In this document: piece after piece, positions 4,974-6,474 of the stretch
How positions within the stretch are numbered: position 1 is the stretch's first letter
Layout: each line of letters opens with the position of its first letter
Assembly (NCBI GenBank): GCA_016282415.1
Contig: JAEEKO010000076.1
Span: 1 to 6,474, forward strand
DNA length: 6,474 bases
DNA from: Caryophanales bacterium
GTDB taxonomy: Bacteria; Bacillota_I; Bacilli_A; RF39; UBA660
Direction: 5' to 3'
Position numbers and translations under genes: made by a program
Notes under the pieces: model-generated
Told to the model about the DNA's origin: nothing
Seen by the model: only the letters and a program-made list of their open reading frames with translations
Databases searched by the model: none

Positions 4974-6474
4974 TCATTTCTCAATTTCTGATTCATATAA
5001 CTCACGATAAGCTTTTGATTTCTTTAATAGTTGTTCATGAGTACCAGAAGCTTTAACTTTTCCACCATCAATTAAGAAAATATTATCACAATTCTTAATA
5101 GTAGATAAACGGTGAGCAATGATCAAAATTGTATAATCTTTTTGTAAGTTTTCAATTGCTTTTTGAATATCATGTTGAGTTTCATTATCAAGTGCACTAG
5201 TTGCTTCATCAAACAAAATTATTTCCGTTTTTTGAACAAAAGCACGAGCAATTGCTAAACGTTGTCTTTGACCACCAGATAAGGTAACACCACCTTCACC
5301 AACAATCGTATCATACTTATCAGGAAGGGATTCAATAAACTTATCTAAGCAAGCCATCTTACAAGCTTCTTTCATTTCTTTATTAGTTAAATTCTTTTTA
5401 ACCAATTGTAAGTTCTCTTTAATACTTAAATTAAAGATATATGGATTTTGCGAAATAATGGTAATATTACCACGAATTGAATCTTTATCTAATTCATTAA
5501 TATTAATTCCATCAATTAAGATTTCACCTTGATCAACATCATACATCTTACACAATAATGAGAAAATCGTTGATTTACCTTCACCTGATTTACCTACAAA
5601 TCCAACGGTAGAATTAGCATTTACTTTAAATGATAAATCTTTTAATACTTGATGTTTATCTTCATAACCAAAGCATACTTTCTTAAATTCAAAATTTCCA
5701 ACAACATTCTTTAAATGTTTATCACCAAAATGTTCTTTTTCAAAATCAGTAGAATCTAAGATTGCAAATATTCTCGTACAAGATAAATTGAAATCTTTAT
5801 AAGTCTCTAACATGTTAGCAATTGAATCTGTGAAGTTACCAATTCTTCCTTGATAGTTACGAATAATCAAAGCAATTGCTAAAGATATTTGCTTAGTAAA
5901 TAGTAAATATACTAAGTATACTACTAATATCTTATCTAATAAATCACGGGTTAACATCCCATATAAATAATAATTACGGTTAATAGTTTTAACGCGATAT
6001 GCTTCACTATTATAATGGAAAACAATATTGTGCATCTTCGCTAAAAAAGATTGTTCTGAATTAAGCATTTTAATATCACGTGAACCTCGAACTAATTCAC
6101 CAATAAATCCTACTTCTTTTTCATGTTCTTTCTTTAATTCTTTATTTTCTTTATTAATTATTGTTACACGTAAGTAAGAAATAATCGTATAAACCGTAAC
6201 TGCAAATAAAACAAATAATCCAGCTTTCCAAAATGCTACAAAAACTGCAATAATAATACCAATTGATGAAATAATTTGTGATGATTCGTTTAATAACTGT
6301 TCAAATACAACCGCAATACGATCAACATCTCCAGTTAATCTTTGAATAAATAAACCAGAAGAATTACTATCTAAACTCTTGTTACTTATTTTTAATATCT
6401 CTTGACCAAGTTCATCTTGAATCTTATTAACAACATTGCGATAAATTAAATGATATAACTGTCTTTGAAGATAC
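4974..6474 (-). CDS. ABC exporter half-transporter (membrane domain fused to ATPase), N-terminus cut by window edge
   Basis: The frame is open from the right edge to TGA at 4974, giving 499 visible residues of a usual 570-600, so about 80-100 N-terminal residues are missing. The ATG at 6068 is internal: the upstream codons read GELVRGSRDIK, a conserved stretch of these membrane domains. The membrane domain fills roughly residues 1-230, with hydrophobic segments near 67-103 and 180-205. The ATPase domain follows: Walker A GKSGEGKST (294-302), Q-loop SQNP (Q342), signature LSGGQ (398-402), Walker B IILFDE (D422, E423), D-loop SALD and H-loop AHR (H454). All key residues are intact, so it should hydrolyse ATP and export a substrate as a homo- or heterodimer in the cytoplasmic membrane. 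The substrate cannot be told; a partner half-transporter may lie beyond the edge. The TGA is followed at once by TAA, a double stop. Confidence 0.92.
   Translation of the reverse strand, partial: YLQRQLYHLIYRNVVNKIQDELGQEILKISNKSLDSNSSGLFIQRLTGDVDRIAVVFEQLLNESSQIISSIGIIIAVFVAFWKAGLFVLFAVTVYTIISYLRVTIINKENKELKKEHEKEVGFIGELVRGSRDIKMLNSEQSFLAKMHNIVFHYNSEAYRVKTINRNYYLYGMLTRDLLDKILVVYLVYLLFTKQISLAIALIIRNYQGRIGNFTDSIANMLETYKDFNLSCTRIFAILDSTDFEKEHFGDKHLKNVVGNFEFKKVCFGYEDKHQVLKDLSFKVNANSTVGFVGKSGEGKSTIFSLLCKMYDVDQGEILIDGININELDKDSIRGNITIISQNPYIFNLSIKENLQLVKKNLTNKEMKEACKMACLDKFIESLPDKYDTIVGEGGVTLSGGQRQRLAIARAFVQKTEIILFDEATSALDNETQHDIQKAIENLQKDYTILIIAHRLSTIKNCDNIFLIDGGKVKASGTHEQLLKKSKAYRELYESEIEK

Noticed and set aside
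6066..6068. ATG at 6068 as start of the ABC transporter
   Set aside because: The frame stays open to the window edge and the upstream residues are recognisable ABC membrane-domain sequence, so this Met is internal.
1..6474. CRISPR array, tRNA, rRNA, insertion sequence or phage attachment site
   Set aside because: No spaced short repeats, cloverleaf, transposase or terminal inverted repeats were found; the only long repeat is the thioredoxin-like gene duplication.

Overview
The window is strongly AT-rich, with Trp encoded only by TGG (7 of 7 codons seen) and purine-rich Shine-Dalgarno sites. It also shows extended -10 promoters and short AT-rich hairpin terminators. Together with a CwlD-like amidase, a cytosolic PF00882 protein and an ABC exporter, this points to a low-GC Gram-positive (Firmicutes/Bacilli, perhaps a gut Erysipelotrichales- or RF39-like lineage). 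The lineage is inference. No UGA-to-Trp reassignment is seen, so a true mycoplasma is unlikely.

Layout, left to right. (1) 1-598, minus strand: an Abi_2 (AbiD/AbiF-type) abortive-infection protein whose C-terminus runs off the left edge. (2) 599-685: a compact divergent promoter region with two extended -10 elements. (3) 686-1618, plus strand: a zinc-dependent phospholipase C-family protein without a signal peptide. (4) 1599-2231, minus: a secreted CwlD-like N-acetylmuramoyl-L-alanine amidase, convergent with and overlapping gene 3. The terminator of gene 3 lies inside the amidase coding sequence. (5) 2284-3486, minus: a 400-residue tandem-domain ThyX-like flavin-dependent thymidylate synthase. 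(6) 3592-4155 and 4315-4872, minus: two tandem paralogues of a membrane-anchored extracytoplasmic thioredoxin-fold protein, one CPHC and one CQFC, each with its own promoter and terminator. (7) 4974-6474, minus: an ABC exporter half-transporter whose N-terminus is cut by the right edge.

Except possibly the amidase, the genes look like single-gene transcription units. Five promoters with TGnTATAAT were found and four of them start transcription almost on the ribosome-binding site. Four hairpin terminators follow minus-strand genes, three of which share one sequence. There is no gene-free stretch over 300 bases; the longest is about 160 bases between the two thioredoxin-like genes.

I see no clear multi-gene novel system. 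The strongest leads are the ThyX-like protein, whose two halves keep complementary subsets of the ThyX motifs, and the duplicated thioredoxin pair, whose targeting segments are near-identical while the active sites differ.
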